Assembly: GCF_018320785.1 (NCBI RefSeq)
Contig: NC_054884.1
Span: 19,345,667 to 19,409,666 of the forward strand
Direction: 5' to 3'
Length of the DNA stretch: 64,000 nt
Source of the DNA: Cheilinus undulatus
Lineage: Eukaryota; Chordata; Actinopteri; Labriformes; Labridae
Positions 1 through 13,600 of this stretch are shown here, piece after piece. A program made the translations under genes and the position numbers. The notes under the pieces are model-generated. The model was not told the origin of the DNA and did not search any database. It worked only from the letters and a program-made list of their open reading frames with translations. How positions within the stretch are numbered: the stretch's first letter is position 1; each line of letters starts with the position of its first letter.

Positions 1-295
1 CTGCGACTAAAGAGGAGGGGGACAACCCAGCTTGTTATCAGCGCACAGTTCAAAAGCCTGCATCTCTGATGGCATGGGGTTGCATGAGTGTGTATGGTGT
101 GGGCGGCTTACACATCTGGAAAGACACTATCAATGCTTAAGTATATAGAGGTTTTAGAGCGACGTATGTTCCCATCCAGACAATGTCTCTTTCAGGGAAA
201 GCCTTACATATTTCAGCAAGACAATGCTGAACTGCATACTTGATCCATCACAACAGCATGGCTTCACAGTAGAAGAGTCCAGTTGCTGAACTTGT
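1..295 (+). mobile_element. Tc1-like transposon remnant (3' part of transposase)
   Basis: Decayed coding sequence recognisable from CAGCAAGACAATGC, which encodes the Q-D-N catalytic region, and from surrounding text shared with a common fish Tc1-like family. The same family, in another decayed copy, occupies 27526-30015. The left part lies outside the window. It sits in USP31 intron 11. Confidence 0.65.
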
Positions 296-1670
296 AAAAG
301 ACACATTTAATAGGGTTTTTTGTACATCTAATAGGCTAGTTGTGATATATAGCAGCAAAACTAATATACCAGTATAAAGTGCTAAGAAATGCACTATTAT
401 CACACATTGTACGACCTAGCACTACTGAAAATGTACCCTATGTACTGTGTCTGTTAAATTCACAAAAACCGCTACAGGCTGAGAGCTCAACTACCCTATT
501 ATGGCTGGAAGAGTGGCAAACTCTTGATGACAAAACCAGATGGTACTATAAGAGCCACAGCTCTGCACAAAAGCTGTATGCTGTTGCAATAGAAAACGTC
601 ATCAGGGAGACCGTTTCAACCTTCATCCCCAAAAGCAGACTGCAGCTTTCATACCAATGAGGCCTGTAATCCAGATTTTACAGTAAAGGCTGCATATTTC
701 TATACTTATTTGTGCTTTAACAACTCAGGAGGTTTGATACAAAAAGATGAGGTCAAGAAAACACCTTCAAATTTTTCATATCACAGGAAAATAAGATAAA
801 TATAATGGACAGACCGCCCTTTCTTAAGGACTAACTTGTTAAGGACTGGCACAATAAAAAACAGATTGAGATGTTTGTTATTTGGGCTGCTCAAAAGATG
901 CTCCCTGGGTCAGTCAAGCAGCATGCTTTCACTTTCCATGGAGTGCAAAGCTAGAAACTCCCATCTGGATAGATACATTTTTGACAATGCATATTGAATA
1001 CAATAAAATTAGTTCAAAAGCACATAATCCATATTAGAATTAATCTGAATAGGAGGGTGCAACAAGCGCTATGCTATAAAGGAAGAGGCTGGGGTGGAGG
1101 AGGTTAAGTTTTGCCAGCAGCAGCAGCAGCATGGTGCATCAGCATTAATGCAAGCAGGGATTAGTGAGAAGTACGTCATATTTAACTACACCACTGTGTT
1201 GAGGGAAAGAGCTGGGATTGGAGGTGATAATTAGGATCAGCTGGCCATCAGCTGATTACAGCTGGGTGTATAACTACTACATGAACTAATGCTAGGCTTC
1301 ATTTATTCCTCATGATTTATTTATTTTGTTTATATGTATTTAACATTTTTCTTTACTTATTTACTAGTTTGTTTCAGTCGTTTTATAACTGTATAACTAT
1401 TTCAGCCAGTTTCTATTATTTTCTGTTTATTTGTTCTTTGGTGGAGCAGCATTATTATATGTATGAAAGGTCCTACATAAATAAAGCTGAGTTAAAGCGT
1501 TTTATGTAAATTACTATACACCAAAAAAAAAAAAAAAAACTGATTGGTGCAGAAACCTAAGATCTCTACCTTAGTTTGACATCTTTGCACCTCCTCTGAG
1601 ATCAATAGCAATACAATCCAACAGCACATCTCCCACCTATTAACCCCTGTCTCGACTGAACCCAGTGTAC
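296..1670. other. USP31 intron 11, no gene recognised
   Basis: AT-rich intronic DNA with a short CAG run at about 1118-1133 and a poly-A run at 1523-1540. The frame at 379-660 has no recognisable homology and I do not call it a gene. Confidence 0.5.
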
Positions 1671-4600
1671 CTGTTCCTCTTTGGTGTAGAGCTGAAAGCA
1701 CTGGGCGAGCGAGCAGGTCTGAGGCTGCTGGTGCTGCTCCTTCACCTGCCGCACACTTTCAGCGTCAGGGATGTATTCATCTTCGGTTCTTTTGAACAGA
1801 CTGCGAGCAGAACATGACGCAAGACAGAGGAGGATCAGAGGGGACTTCAAAGACCTTTACTATACCATATTTATGTTTCAACATGCAGCTCTGAGATGAG
1901 ACATCACACATTAAACTTGAGGCTGACTGAAGCTTTAGATGTTCCTCATATTACTTACTAGTCTTTAGTCTCCTTGTCCCACTCAACAACAATTTTGACA
2001 TGAGGTGGACCTCCAGGACCACAAGACTTGAATGCCCTGTTAAAAAATGAAGAAAGCGAAAATTGACAAAGGAAAATTAGTTGTTTTTTCATGGTTTTCA
2101 CATCAGTTTAAGCTTCTTTTACAATTATTCATATATTTTTTCTGTTTCCTCTCTTTGCTCTTCCTTTCAACTTTTATTTGTAAAGTTGTAGAAAATTAAA
2201 ACACAACTAAAACAAAACTTCATTAAGGTTTAAGTATTTATTTCGGCTTTTTCATGCTGCAGTAAAACAGCACATATCGTTTCTCTTTCCCCTCATTTGA
2301 AAAAATCCATACAACCTCAGAGGTCAACAACTTCTTAAAGGAAAATCCATAAAAGCAGACAAGCTGTTATACATCTCAGGAGATAATTCAACATCAACAC
2401 CAGTGAAGGGTCGACCTGCATGCTGTTGCTCTTCAATCAACTTCAACGTGATCGAACACACTGCAGGGTTTATGTAATGACAGTTCAATGAGCAGACAAT
2501 GCTGACCCCGGGTGGTGATGGATGGTATTACCTCTCCACTGAGGGATGGCAGAGTGGCTGCTCCTCCTGAGGTAAGAGATATGTGATTCCAACCACTCCT
2601 ACCACACGCAGAGTGAAGGGCCCCACCTAGAGGAGATCACACATTCATGACATCATCATGACTCCTGTCATAAAATTAATGAAAAATTGGTGCCAAATAT
2701 GTGTATTCTGATCTAAAAATATGATAGCACTGTCAACAGGTTTCACTGCAATTTAGATTTACTGCATTGTTGTTTCATGGTGTTGCTTTTCGTATGATGA
2801 AGGGCAATTTGGGGAAGAGTTAATCATCCAGAGAAGAATTTAAAAGCAGAATGATGCTAGATAACAGTGATAAGAAGATAAGTGATAAGAGGTAGAACAC
2901 GTACAGTGAACAGATATTCTAATCCATCAAATTAATATCAATATTGTTGTCTTGAGTTAATCAGATATCATGATGCATCATTATATGATTGTCCTGCCAT
3001 AAATCTATTATCTCCCAGATGCTGTATCGTAAGGGTGGACAATGTGGAAAATTATCAGATGATTTTTTTATGGCAAGATCACAGTCTTGATTTTATCTCT
3101 TTTTTTTCAATCTCATGTTCAAGACTATTTAATTAGTTTATTAGTTACTGAGCATTTTCCCCCATACAATTTCCCAAAAGCAAAAATAATGAGTCTACTT
3201 TTTTCCTTTGTCTTCAGCTGCAACCTGTCAGTCAGTGAAATACATATTTGCCATTGCATAATTGGCACCATCAGGAAGGGGGTCTTGAGGTCTTCCCCCA
3301 GAATATTTAAGCACCAAGCATTGATTTTCCTATATTCAGTTTCTTTCATGTGCAAATTTGTACATTTTCCAGCAACACTAAAATAATGATTTACTTAAGC
3401 ATCCTTTTTTGTGTTTTTGAATCCACTTAAGTGTTTACCAGGCACATTTTTATACAGTGTTTTTTGTTTTGTTAACAGGGGGGACTATATGAGAATTCCT
3501 ACAGCTGTAGCTTGATACTGGTAGTCTCTGTTAATACATACTTTAGCCTTATTCATAGAATGATATGAATGATCTGCCTCTAATGTGTGATCTTCTGCTT
3601 TGCTCCGTTGAGGACGCGCTCAAGAGACTATCAAAAAGTTCACTGACTTTGTGAAGATTTTGCAAATAACTGCTTTTTGCTCTGATGGTTTCCATGTACT
3701 GTAGTCCAGTTAGAAATCTTTTAAGCATTAAATCTTAGGTTAGTTTTCATTTTCAGCCATGAATCCCTGCTCCATCAAGACAAAGAATGCAAGGGTTTGA
3801 GCCTAGAACTGTAATGGAGTGTGGACCTGTCCTGAGTACTACTCTGGTCATCCTATCGCACATGTCTACTCCATCATGATATAATCCTTATCATGGGGCA
3901 TTGATTGCATATCATATGGTATGGTTTCGTATCACGTGGTATCGGATTATATCAAATCATATTGTATTGCATTGTCATTATGCATTTTCTATCTCAGGAT
4001 TAGACATTAAACAGGCCCAAAATAAAGACTATAGAGGGTTTAAGCTGATGTCTTTGGATGTTTCACTGTAAGCCAAGTTCAGGCCCAAGTTCACAATGCA
4101 ACAATAACTGAACTGGTCCGCCACAGCTAAAATAAAGCCGTCTAATAATGTTGCCTGCGATTCAGCTTGTCAAGTCGCAGACAACTGGTTGCAGGACGTT
4201 GTAAGCAAATAAATGTAAAATGGGAATCTCGGTGTGAAAGGCTAAAAACATTAACAAATATTTGTTCAAGTAGAATGTACATAATCCTACTGAACAGATG
4301 GATTTGCCAGACTACCTGTCTTTCATCAAACAAACCCATCTTGCAAAGCAACATTTGTGCAAAACCAAACATGATTCAGACCCATCTGTGTTATTTGAAG
4401 AGAACAAGATGGTAGCTTTGGGCAGGGTTTAGCTGTACTGTGAGCTGATAGCAGTGGCAGCCACCGGTGTATTGATTAGCTTGGATGTAGCTATAGTATA
4501 GCAGCTGTTTCATAAGAAGTGGACCACATTTCTTTACCAGAACAAGATCAAAGAACCAAACTGAAACAATGTTTTCGCTATTCTCTCAACCTGCTTTGGC

Positions 4601-7600
4601 ATATGGTTGCTGTCATTACAGGTAAGGCTGAGTTGCAGTAAACTAGTGTATACAACGGCTGCCACAAGAGTAGTGATGAGCTCAAATGTAGCTGCAGAAA
4701 AACAGCTTTCAATCAGACCTCGACTACATTTCTTTATTAAAATGAGCAAACAGAAAGCACCGAAATCTTCTCTTAGCAGAGAAAACATTTTTGCACATCT
4801 TCTGATAGGCTTCAGCATGAATTTTAGCCACTGTTACCCTCCGCCATTCAAACACTACAGCAGGGCTAACCTGTATAGCTCAGGGTAGCACTGGAGCTGC
4901 ACATGTCACTCTTATTGGCCTGTAATGAAGGTGGCAGACAAAATGTTTGTCCTGTCCTTCCCAGATGCTTTGTATGGGAGGTTTCCCAAATGAATGTGAA
5001 ATACAGTGTATCCAATGCAAGTTTATGTAGTCTATCTGGCCTGTCAGGTTAATGGAAACGATGCTTTATCTCCTCTAACTGCAACAGAGTGAATTGGTAA
5101 GCTTTAAGAACATCACAGAGTGGTCCTTGTCGTGAATCTTTGGTCTGAACTGGGTTTTAGCGTGCAGTTAGTTAGAGCTAGAGATATTTACCCAACTATC
5201 TTGTTTTTTTATCAATACCAGTCTGGTGGATTTTGTTCCTTTCACAGAATGTTTCTTCTGTCTCCCTTCAAGAGTTTTGATTTCAAGTCAGCTCCAATGC
5301 AGCAGTGGTTTAGTTACTCCTTTTTCTGTGTATTACTGAAAACAGGAGCTTATTGGTTTAGCCTTCTACATTGTTTTTTTTTTTTTGCTGTCATCCATTA
5401 AATCGTCTGCAGTTCTACTTGAGTCCACAATTGCATCCCACCTCGCCCATCCTGACAGTATCCTATTACGGATTACCCTTGACTCAAAAATGTGAATTAG
5501 GCATTAAACAACATAAAATTTAAAATAAAAGGTTATTAAATTTAGAGGCTGATTGTTTTATGATTTATCCATCAATAAATGCAGAATTACTGTATCTTGA
5601 AGTTACCTTTGTGATCATATGTACAGTATATTTCATGGTTAACCCTGCAATCTCCACCCTTTAATTTAATAAAAAAAAAAAAACTAAAGTTGGTCAAAGA
5701 TAACTGAAATTTAAGGGTTCCAGTGGATGTAATGATTGCAGAATCAGTGTAGAGTGAAACTGTGGTGTCATGCATAGAGCCCCATACCTTGAGTTACCCT
5801 GCAATTCTCACCCCATATGAGACTTGAGACATTAAAAAAAGCACATAATATAAAATAATTCAAACACATCTCAACTTCAGAGGTTTGTGTGGACTCAGTA
5901 AGTACCTGAACAAAGACTCCAGGGCGCAGTAGATGTCGCATTTTCTCCAAGATCTCTTTCTGAAGTACATCCCATGTCACCGTTCGCTCCAAATATAGAA
6001 TGAACGGATTACCAAACCTGCCAGAGGTACAAAAACAAAACAGTTTGAGCTATATGTGGTTTTAGATTCATTTGGGGGTTAAATCCCTTAACAGGTATTG
6101 TTTGTTTTACCTGCGTCCCTGCTGCCCAGCACACGCTCGGTTACACACCAGCAGGACGATCTTCTCGGCCTGCCCGCTGTTCTTATTGGGACTTTGAGGT
6201 GGGGTTGTTGGTTCTTGTATTTGTGTGGATATCCTGTTGTTATCTGTGCCATACTTCAGGTTGTTCTGGTTAAGGTTCGCATGTGGGCTCCCTGTATCAA
6301 AGATATAAAATGTATTGTTACAAATATGGGAAAAAAATAAAGATTTCAAAGCCTCTTAAAAAAATAAATCAAACAGTCTGGTCAGTATTTAACAGCTTTT
6401 CAGTTTTTCTAATCTAATCTAATCTCCCTGGCGTACGATGACAAAGAGTTAAAGTGATTTTAGGGGAATAAACAGGATGCTGTACCACCTCGCTTGGAGC
6501 GGATCTGATCCGGTCTAAATAGCTCCGGTGTCTCAAAGGCAAAGATGGAGTCGCTCTCCTGAATGATCTCAAGGTCTTCGTCGTCATCACAGAAGGAGCG
6601 GTGAAAGCCATCAAAGTACATTTCAGTGAGGACAATCTGAAGGAAGAATATTTTCATATGTGAAAACAAGACAACAAATCACTCCCTTCCTCAAAGCTTC
6701 ATCTCCTTCACTCTAATGCATTATTTTCTTAAAATAAGTCAGGTTCAGGTAAGACAGCACCTGTTGGGCAGGGATTTTAGTCTCTTGAGCCACAGCTTGT
6801 CTTAGCCTGGACACGGTGCCAGAGAGAGGCACGGCCACTCCGACTCTCATACAGTGGGAGCACTTTCCTTGGTACACCACTGTCACATACAGCGGCCTGC
6901 AACACAAAAAGACAAAAAGTTAATTGTCTGTTTCATAACCGTGGCTGGACTGGTGTTTCAAAGATAGACAGAAACGTCTAATTTTAGCTTCCTCCTGTCA
7001 GATGTTTGGGACTCTTTGTCTCGACATTCCTTTAAAGCCCTGCTCAGACTGGATCTTGTCTTGTCTCGTTTTTTTTTTTTTTTATTAAAAAAAAGCTTTT
7101 TTGTCTGATTAATACTTTTTTATTTGTAAGGTGGCTACACAGTGAGCTTACCGTGTGTGAGGTACCGGGATTGGCAGTGAGATGCAGAGGAAAGGATCAA
7201 AGGTGTTGCTCTGTTTCTGGCAGTGAGGGCAGGTCAGCGAGGACCTACAGAGACGTGATGAGAATCAATAGAAGCAGCAGCTATTTTGCAAAAGCTCTTA
7301 ATACATTTCATCAATCTTTTGAAGGGAGCAGATATTAAGATTTGCAAACATGTCTTAATGCTCCTGTGAGGTGTATTTATCTAGTCAAAAAGCTGACTGA
7401 AATGAATGCAGATGTACAGAGCTGTAAAAAAAAATTAAAAAAATTATTTGTCCCCTTCTTATTTCTTATGTTTCTTTTTTTTGCATATTTGTCACACTCA
7501 CATGTTTCAGATCATCAAGGAAATTTTAATATTGGACAAAGACAACCTGACTAAATACATAATGCAGTTTTTAAATGATGTTTTCAGATTTAAAAAATAA

Positions 7601-10600
7601 TTGCAAATGAAATTGCAATCACAATATCGGGAAAGAAAATCGTAATTAGATTATTTTCACAAATTTTTCAGCCCTGTGAGAGGAAGCCAGAATACCCATA
7701 AAGCCCCACCCCCGAAAAAAAAAAAAAAAAAGATTAGCAAAGATATAAAGGTAGTACTGCTTCTAACATCATCACAAACGGCAACTTCTTTAACTTAACA
7801 GTTAATATACTCTGTCAATTATCCAAGCCCAGCATTACAGCACGAAGGAAGAAGGAAACAGCTAGCTGGGCGCTTTCTCTTTGATAGCAGTTCTGCAGAA
7901 CAGCTAATTCAACACTTAATATTTCATTAATTTAAGTATATAATATAACTTTTTAGGATTATGTGCAAAACTATTTCCTGCCTGGCAAATTGCAGACAAA
8001 GACGCCAGGAGGTCTAGGAAAACAGCCCTTAAAACAAGGTTGCTGTGAGCACCAGTGTCCAACTAGTACTAAACTTTCCTCCTGTTTAGGTCCTTACTCT
8101 CTGATTTGCAAACTAGTTTGGGCAAAATTTCTTCTAAGATTTTAAGCAACCTAGCTGCTAACTAGGGCTACTCTTTGCATCTCACATATGACGTATGATC
8201 ATTTGTTTACACTGCAATTACAATATGAAGTGCACTTAAAAACAATTGTTTAAGAAGGCTATTATCCAGAGCTTTATGTTTATCTGCTGTTCTTCATGTT
8301 TTACAGAATACATGATCTTTGCTTTACTTTAACCTGGATTTTTATACATGGAGGACATAGGATAAGGGTTGTTTCAAAGCTTTTAAAGTGCTGCTGTCCT
8401 ACTTAAATCACCCCAAGCCATATTACAATCAATGCATCTAATGATGCATGCAAAAGTGGACTTTTCTATCTTTATTTAGCTGTAAAGTTATCAGTTGCAC
8501 TTGTTTATGGATGAAAAAGACAAACATGTTCAGCAAATGAAGGTGGAAGGTGCGCCCTGGTGTACTCTATGGTAAAATATTTCTATATAGCTGAGAGAAG
8601 CATGGATATGCTCTTCGTGCTGTTGATCTCTGCCGCTAACTGTCAGCCCATTTACCGCTAATTTATTTGAAAGTTCAGGACGACGTACATCTGGGTGGAA
8701 ACTCAGACAGGCATGCGAAGGAATTTCAAAATAAAAGTGTAGCTTAATGATGATGGTGTAGATCAATGTTTTACCCACTATCAGTTTGATTTGATAATTG
8801 ATCAACCAATAGATCGCCGTTGATGGATTTTTACACCCACACTAAAATGTTTCATCAATGAATTTCACCTAATGTGAGAGAGAAGCTGTTTAAGTGGCAT
8901 TCCTGGGGCGCAGATGGCCTAGTGGTTAGGTTGCCCAGGTTCATGTCCAGCCTGTGGCTTCTTCCCTGCATGTCTCTCCCCCACTCTCAGCACTGTTTCT
9001 GATTCTGTCCACAGTTTTTTTCTATCAATAAAGGCATAAAAAAAAAAAAAAAATATCTCTATCCCAGCAACTCATTAAGTATTCACTTGAAAGTCACTTT
9101 TAACAGCTTTTCTCCATAATTTTTGAAATTCATTCAGGAAACTGAAATATTAATGTTAATATTAATAAACCTTATAGAGGGCAGTTTTTATTGAACAGAG
9201 TCTTAAATTCAGTGGCACACCACTACTCGTCGTCTTTTGTAATTGTTTCGATTGAGAGCCCTTTGGCAGCAGAATTTATATTCTATGTGTTTAAGGCTTT
9301 TATCATAAACATGTGCACATTTCAAAGCAGTTTTCATGATAGTAGTTATAGGTCTATTTTTAAATATCCTTCATTACCACATAACTATATTACAACCCAA
9401 CTTAAGTCTGAGTTTATGAGTGAAAATAGACTGATTTTTGATTTTTGTTTGGTTTTTATGTTGCAATAAAATACGTAAATCAGTGTTATTTACAGTGAAG
9501 CACTGAAATGTCACCTGTATTGTGCCTGAAACAGTTCCTGTACAAAAGAGCCAGGTGCTGGTACTGGAGATCCTTCAGGGGGATTTTCTTCTTCTACTGG
9601 AGGCTGAAAAAGTAAACAACGCAATGTTTATTAAGTAAGGGTAGAACTGAATTAAAGTTTACAAAATTCGTTTTATTACAATTTCAATACAAAATTTCTA
9701 TTCATCACATGCTCATGCAGATGGAAAATTAAAAACAACATTTAACTTTGTAAAGATAGTAACATTGCACTCTGTATAGTCATTAAAACTGTGCATTAAC
9801 GTACCTTCCTCGGGGGTCTGCTGTCAGGGTGGACCATGTGGTTGAGGTCTTCATGAACTCTATCCAATAACCAGAGCAGGAACTCCTGAGCATCATGCTG
9901 GGAGTTCCCCTTGAACTGCAGGGCGCTCTTAGACACCACGTTCTGCAGCAGACAACAGCAGCACAAACACATTGTGGGTTTAGGAGGACCTTTTTCTGTT
10001 TGTGACATCCCTGCCTTATAAAATATTCAGTACGTTTGACCAGCGTGATGATCAGCACAATCCTAAAGGTCAGGTCAGTGGAGGTGGGTGAGGGTAAGAC
10101 ATAGATGAGGAGAAGCTTTTTAAAACCAGGACACGGGCTAAAAATCGACAGCTTGACCTCAGTGACTGCTAGCTACTGGAGGTGGAAACACTGTGTACTC
10201 TACTGAGCCACACGGGCTGGCAGCTATAAAGTCAAATCCACCAGATATCAAATGTCACGCAAGGTCAAAGATACGAAGGGACCGAGCACTCTGAGGCTTC
10301 ACAGCATCACTCATGGGACTTTCTGTCTCATTTTGAAGGCTTTACAGAAACAGAGTCAGCAGTCTGTACCATCAACAAGCAGCTCTAGAATAATGTGCAA
10401 ATAAAGGACTAGTCTTCTTTATGGACTTGGCCACAAATGCTCTTTGAAAACCAAAGGCTCCATCTGTAGTTTAGAGACCAACTTACACAAGCTAAAACAT
10501 GTTGTTCTAATAAAGTTATTGTCTTACCGGTGTTGCTGAAGCCTTCTGACTTCTTAAAGACTTTTTATCTCCTGGACCATGGAAGTTGGTTGAATTGTGC

Positions 10601-13600
10601 TGGAAAACTTTACTATGGATATACATGTTCTCTTGACAAGTTTGTAGGCTACAGGCTTTAGTCTGTTGATGGATTTTGCTTTTAGAATAAATATCTGTAT
10701 TGAAAATCAAAGAGTTGAATGAAAGTTATATATATGAGAATAATTATTCTTTAGAGAAAAATTGTTATTTTTTGTTTTCTTGCTGCCATGTGATTGGTGG
10801 ATTAGTAGGGATGTACCATTGCACTGGGTTCTAGCATCGGTATCAGCTCATATCGGTCCTGTTGACAAACAAACACCATCGGCAAACACCATGGCACAAA
10901 CAGATATCAGTCACCACTTTTTATCCGATGTGTCCAATCATCCCATGCCAGCATCTAGTCCATCTAACTGCTGATTTAAAGAGGATCTGTCTTCTTTTGA
11001 AATATGTCAAAAGAAGTCAACAGCTGGACAAACTCTTATCTGTTTTCACAGTCAAACACAAGAGAAAATGTTTGCTTTTAAAGTGCTGCGCCACAATTAG
11101 AATTAAAGAAACCCGTGTTTAGCTGCACTTTTAATACCTAGTTTTATCTAAATAGTTGGATTGGGCTTATATATCAGGACGACTGTCACTCACCGGCCAC
11201 TTTATTAGGTACACGTTGCTAGTACCAGGTTGAACCCCCTTTAAGCATCACGCAGTTGCTGCAGGTTTGTTGACTGCACATCCATGTGCATGTGAACTCC
11301 TGCTAGAAGGAGCCATCAGAAGATGGGTACGCTGTGGTCATAAAGTGATGGACATGGTCACAAACAATTCTCAGATAGGCTGTGGCGTTTAAATGATGCT
11401 CAGTACGTACTAAGGGGCCCAAAGTGTGCCAAGAAAATATCCCCCACACCATTACACTACCACCACCACCTTGAACTGTTGATACAAGACAGGATAGAGC
11501 CATGCTTTCATGCTGTCTATGCCAAATTCTGACCTACCAGCTGAATGTCATAGCTACAACCATAACCCATCAGTTCAGAATGTTTTTTTCCAATCTTCTA
11601 TTGTCCAATTTTGGTGAGCCTGTTTGAATCGCAGCCTCAGCTCCCTGTTCTTAGCTGACAGGAGTGGTACCAGGTATGGTCTTCTGCTGCTGTAGCCCAT
11701 CTGCTTCAAGGTTCGGTGTGTGGTGCATCCAGGTATGCTATCCTGCATTCCTTGGTTGTAACAGCAAGTGGTTATTTGAGTTACTGTTGCCTTTCCTTCA
11801 TCCCGAACCAGTCTATCCATTCTCCTCTTACATCGACAAGGCATTTTCATCCACACAACTGTCACTCACTAAATATCGGACCATTCCCTGTAAACCCAAG
11901 AGATGGTTGTAAATGAAAATCCCAGTCGATCAGCAGTTTGTGAAATACTCAGACCAGCCTGTATTCAACCATGCCATGTTCAAAATCACAAGAAAATCCC
12001 CTTTCTTCTCCATTCTTCAGCAAGTCTCATTGACCACGTCTACATGCCTAAATGCACTGAGTTGCTGCTATCTGATTAGCCTATTAGCTATTTGAGTTAA
12101 TAAGCTGTTGAAGAGGTGTACCTAATACAATGGATGATGAGGGTGTTTACCAGTATAAAGTGCTAAATCATGCAACATCATTACCACAATTGTGTGTAGC
12201 TGCCATCGTCAGACGTGAAGACAATACAATTGAAAATTCACCTCACTCATTGTGTTTCTGCAAAAGGGGGCTTCACAGCTCAGAGCATGCTTTGATTTTA
12301 ACCGCTTTTCTTCATCATTAGACCATAATTGTGAATTTAAAGAAAACTAGAGGAATAAGGATTTTCTATCACGAGAGAGACTTGATGAGCTGTAGGCTAC
12401 AGCACCAAGCCAGGAGCACTTTCTGACTCCGCTCATCAAGAATTTAGACGGACAACTACTTCATTAATAATAACAATGGTCGTAGGAATATGACTATTAC
12501 TCATATGATGTTAGCCAATCAGGTAGTGTTGTGGGCGGGACATTAGGGAGACTTTGGAGAGTGAAAACAGAGCCAGAGGGAAGGTCACAACTCAGTTTAA
12601 CGCTCAAATTATCACACTTTTTAATCTGTAAAATAAGGCTTTGGTACAGAATCCAAACATTAGCCCCGATAATCTGTCAACATCTAAGGTAGTAGTATCA
12701 GTCCAGTATGATTTGAAGTAGTGCTCTATAAATAATAATGAGGGCATAAGTTAAACAAAAATAAACATGTTTAATATTCCTATGGTAAAGAAAACTCAAA
12801 AATGATTTAAATATATAAATTCTTGTGCTGTATCACCATTGGCTGTTTGTGTTTAAATTGATAAGTTTAATATAAATGTTGTCAAAAGGGAACTGATTCT
12901 TTGATAGACTGTACTGCAACGTTTAGATTTTGTGGAAAAAAAAAACAGCTTCTAAAAGAAAATGGACACGTGCAGTGAATTTCCCTGTGTTAGTCATTAG
13001 TCCGGACATCAGACATCTTCCTAATGATGGCTAAGTGCTCTCAGATTGGACTCAGATTGTGGTCTGAGGACAGAGACGGGTACATCATGTGTGCAGTCTG
13101 AGTTCTCAACAAAAAACAGCAGGTTTTGCTGAAGTTAAATTAGACTCATTAGGGTTTTTGAAAATAACCTGACAATGAACAAAAACTATTAAAAGGACTT
13201 TTTAAAAATGTTGGTAGTCAGTCTATTGAATAGAAAATTTGCACTGCCCTTGTTTTTGTAAATATATGAAGAGAAAGTAACACTGATTCCTTCCTGAACA
13301 TAAAATATGATGCCATTAAAAGAAAGAAGCAGTCTGGGATGCTATCAGCAAAAATAAACAAGGAGTATGGAGTCATTATTTTTCCACTATAATGATGTTA
13401 CTTCTAGTTCATCACTCAAAGTATGATGAATATTCTTAATCAAAGAGTCTGACAGAAAGTTGCACTTCATTTCCGTGCTGAGTTACACATATTCAAGGCC
13501 TCTCACTCCGAACAGAATAATCTATATCCAATCACAGTTTGTACTCTGGCTGGCAACCAAGGTAGAAGAAAAGGACAGAAATAGTAACACTGTCAAGAAT

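Noticed and set aside
379..660. 93-codon open frame near the left edge
   Set aside because: No recognisable homology, low-complexity surroundings inside USP31 intron 11, no splice support; treated as chance.
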